This document shows positions 62,331 to 64,000 of a stretch of DNA of 64,000 bases, in pieces. The position numbers were made by a program, and so were the translations under genes. The notes below the pieces were generated by a model. The model was given only the letters and a program-made list of their open reading frames with translations. It had not been told where the DNA came from and did no database searches. Positions within the stretch are counted from its first letter, which is position 1; every line of letters starts with the position of its first letter. Source of the stretch: Adhaeribacter swui (GTDB lineage Bacteria > Bacteroidota > Bacteroidia > Cytophagales > Hymenobacteraceae); assembly GCF_014217805.1 (NCBI RefSeq), contig NZ_CP055156.1, positions 558,001 through 622,000 on the forward strand, given 5' to 3'.

Positions 62331-63371
62331 TTAAACCCTGGTTTTCTTTTTAAAAAGCGGCGTTACATTTGAAATAACCGTAAAAGCATTACTCGCCCCA
62401 GCTACGTGGTAATACGCCCGCGTAAAAATAAACTCAAACGATTTTACCCGCACGGTAGCTCCCATAGATAAACCAGCACCACCCGATTTAGTTTCCAGCC
62501 GCAGTTCTTGCCGGCGCAAGTGGTTATAACCCACTATAACCTGAAAATTCTTGCTGAGTAAAAACTGACTGCTCACCACAAAATGCCGGGCCAGCTTGTC
62601 AGTAAAAGTAGTAGCTGGCGGGTTTACCAGGTATAGTCCGGATTGGGTGGTATCGGAATAGCTGATGTTAAACTGTTGAAGGTGGTGCGCGGTTACCGAG
62701 AATTGCAAAGGCATGTGTTCGGGCTTATAGGTTACGCCCAATTGCGCATCAAAAGGCATGGCAACGCGTTTTTCGCCGGTAAACGTTTTAAGTTGATACC
62801 CGATATTCTTCAGCGCCAGCCCCACGTACAGTTCTTTTTCCGGATGTTTATAAATGCCCCCTAAGTCTACCAGCGCCGCTGTTGATTTATATTCGGCAAT
62901 TCCCGAAAGGGCAAATTTTAACGTGGCGCCTAGCGTAAATGGTTTTAGCGTGGTGGCGTGCGTAAGGCTTAGCACGTAATCGTGAACCGAAAAACTGCCG
63001 GTGGATTGCCCTGTAGGATCGGTTTGCGTGAAATCGCCGTAACCCAGGTACTGCAAACCGGCTCCCCATTGCCCGTATTTAGGATGATTTACGGCGTAAT
63101 AAACCGAGCTCAGCGAAATATCGGCAATATAATCGGTGTAGCTTAGTGCCAGGTGTTTGTGCATGCCTGCTTGCAACAAGGCCGGATTTGCCTGCAACAT
63201 GGTGGCATCTGTGCCCGGCGCCGATACATTTACGCTGCCCAAAGCCGCTAAACGGGCACCGGCCGGATTATCCAGAAAAGAAAAAACTTGTCGGCTACCA
63301 ACCTGTCCGTGCCCAATAAATGCCTGTAAAAATAAAAAAAAGGTAAAAATGGTTCTTTGGTTTAACAACAT
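62331..63371 (-). CDS. porQ: Type IX secretion system protein PorQ
   Basis: This 346-residue outer-membrane beta-barrel of the PorV/PorQ type has a signal peptide ending HGQ (about residue 22). SRQVFSFLDNPAGARLAALG begins the mature protein, and ATMLQANPALLQAGMHKHLA and GAGLQYLGYGDFTQTDPTGQ are PorQ blocks. It takes part in release of CTD-bearing proteins in the T9SS. It starts 37 bp after the lon stop and may be co-transcribed with lon. Confidence 0.88.
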   Translation of the reverse strand: MLLNQRTIFTFFLFLQAFIGHGQVGSRQVFSFLDNPAGARLAALGSVNVSAPGTDATMLQANPALLQAGMHKHLALSYTDYIADISLSSVYYAVNHPKYGQWGAGLQYLGYGDFTQTDPTGQSTGSFSVHDYVLSLTHATTLKPFTLGATLKFALSGIAEYKSTAALVDLGGIYKHPEKELYVGLALKNIGYQLKTFTGEKRVAMPFDAQLGVTYKPEHMPLQFSVTAHHLQQFNISYSDTTQSGLYLVNPPATTFTDKLARHFVVSSQFLLSKNFQVIVGYNHLRRQELRLETKSGGAGLSMGATVRVKSFEFIFTRAYYHVAGASNAFTVISNVTPLFKKKTRV

Positions 63372-63408
63372 TACCTAAGTATTAGAACCATTTTCCTAAT
63401 TTTTTAAA

Positions 63409-64000
63409 TTAAACCTCCGCCGCAATTGGCAACACGGGTTCGCTAATTTCCAGATTCAGCGGGTGGGCTACTTTTTCCTGCAGTAAGGCAATTTGCAGCA
63501 CATCCGGAGCTTTATCTACAAAATGAATATTTAAATCTTTAATGTATTCGGCCGGAATTTCGTTAATATCTTTCCGGTTTTTCTGGCACAGAATTACATC
63601 TTTAATACCGGCCCGTTTGGCGGCTAATATTTTTTCTTTAATGCCCCCCACCGGTAATACTTTGCCGCGCAAGGTAATTTCACCGGTCATGGCCAAATGC
63701 GACCGTACTTTGCGTTGCGTAAATACCGAGGCGATGGAAGTAAAAATAGCAATCCCCGCCGATGGTCCATCTTTCGGCACTGCTCCTTCCGGAAAGTGAA
63801 TGTGCAAATCGTATTGGTCAAAAATCCGGTAATCAATTTTTAAATCTGCCGCGTGCGCCTTTAAATAAGACAGCGCCGTTACAGCCGATTCCTTCATTAC
63901 ATCGCCCAACTGCCCCGATAAGGTTAATTTGCCTTTACCCCGGCTCAGAATCGATTCGATAAACAAGATATCGCCGCCTACCGAAGTCCAGGCCAGGCCG
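63409..64000 (-). CDS. lon: Lon protease (endopeptidase La), C-terminal part; start beyond window edge
   Basis: The frame is open to the right edge. The visible ~197 residues are the Lon peptidase domain: [30 protein letters not shown], then [19 protein letters not shown] with the catalytic Ser, and [19 protein letters not shown] with the catalytic Lys. The ATP-dependent cytosolic protease degrades misfolded proteins. The C-terminal tail ([15 protein letters not shown]) is typical of the phylum. The AAA+ part lies outside the window. Confidence 0.95.
   Translation of the reverse strand, partial: GLAWTSVGGDILFIESILSRGKGKLTLSGQLGDVMKESAVTALSYLKAHAADLKIDYRIFDQYDLHIHFPEGAVPKDGPSAGIAIFTSIASVFTQRKVRSHLAMTGEITLRGKVLPVGGIKEKILAAKRAGIKDVILCQKNRKDINEIPAEYIKDLNIHFVDKAPDVLQIALLQEKVAHPLNLEISEPVLPIAAEV

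Overview
The window looks like a chromosomal segment of a Bacteroidota bacterium of the order Cytophagales, probably in or near Hymenobacteraceae (Adhaeribacter-like; the genus is a guess). The clues are a type IX secretion gene (porQ), an OMP_b-brl_3 type outer-membrane receptor, a eukaryote-type GT3 glycogen synthase, TAnnTTTG promoter elements, weak ribosome-binding sites with frequent GTG/TTG starts, and long AT-rich spacers filled with TTTTTAAAAATTT-like runs. It is mostly a housekeeping region with loose gene packing, many dispersed small repeats and one clear accessory island.

Layout. 0-10 kb: partial lysophospholipid acyltransferase, ammonium transporter, purU, a lone AT-rich HEAT-like gene, a Dabb protein, cutC, an MscS channel, glycogen synthase and a deoxynucleoside kinase. 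10-17 kb: a secreted unknown, a large outer-membrane beta-barrel protein, and a leftward run of ECF sigma factor, zinc-finger anti-sigma candidate, gmk and nadD. 17-29 kb: surface glycan genes (O-antigen ligase, GT9, GT2; then a glycoside-hydrolase-like protein, a GT9-like protein, an FrhB-like iron-sulfur protein and a polysaccharide pyruvyl transferase), with ahcY and a THUMP-like methyltransferase between them. 29-36 kb: phosphatase, inositol-3-phosphate synthase, nitrilase-like hydrolase and a HEAT-cyclophilin lipoprotein.

36.2-38.6 kb is the most unusual part. Four AT-rich genes of unknown or poorly known function lie head to tail. Three of them are bracketed by short sequences with integron-cassette logic: each starts after a GTTRRRY core and ends at the complementary RYYYAAC core. 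One junction is an extended imperfect palindrome like an attC site. A fifth gene at 3.85-4.4 kb, on the other strand, has the same bracketing. No integrase is in the window, so this resembles a CALIN (attC cluster lacking an integrase) or a Bacteroidota-specific relative.

38.6-64 kb: a TetR-SDR pair with shared operators, MarR-YceI, two secreted Thr-rich proteins, a dipeptide epimerase, a dicarboxylate symporter, a serine hydrolase, tRNA-Leu(CAG), thpR, a CinA-like amidase, a diheme cytochrome c, an M61 peptidase, an MBL hydrolase, an SSS symporter, an ABC exporter, a DUF2911 protein and the leftward series lon-porQ-hslU.

Besides the cassette-like units, three other signals stand out. The protein at 24.0 kb looks like a circularly permuted clan GH-A TIM barrel. 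A dispersed three-hairpin repeat (5.1 and 55.9 kb) keeps its loops while changing its stems in a compensatory way. A small membrane-protein gene at 40.2-40.5 kb appears interrupted by an inverted-repeat element. All statements come from reading the sequence; no database search was run.
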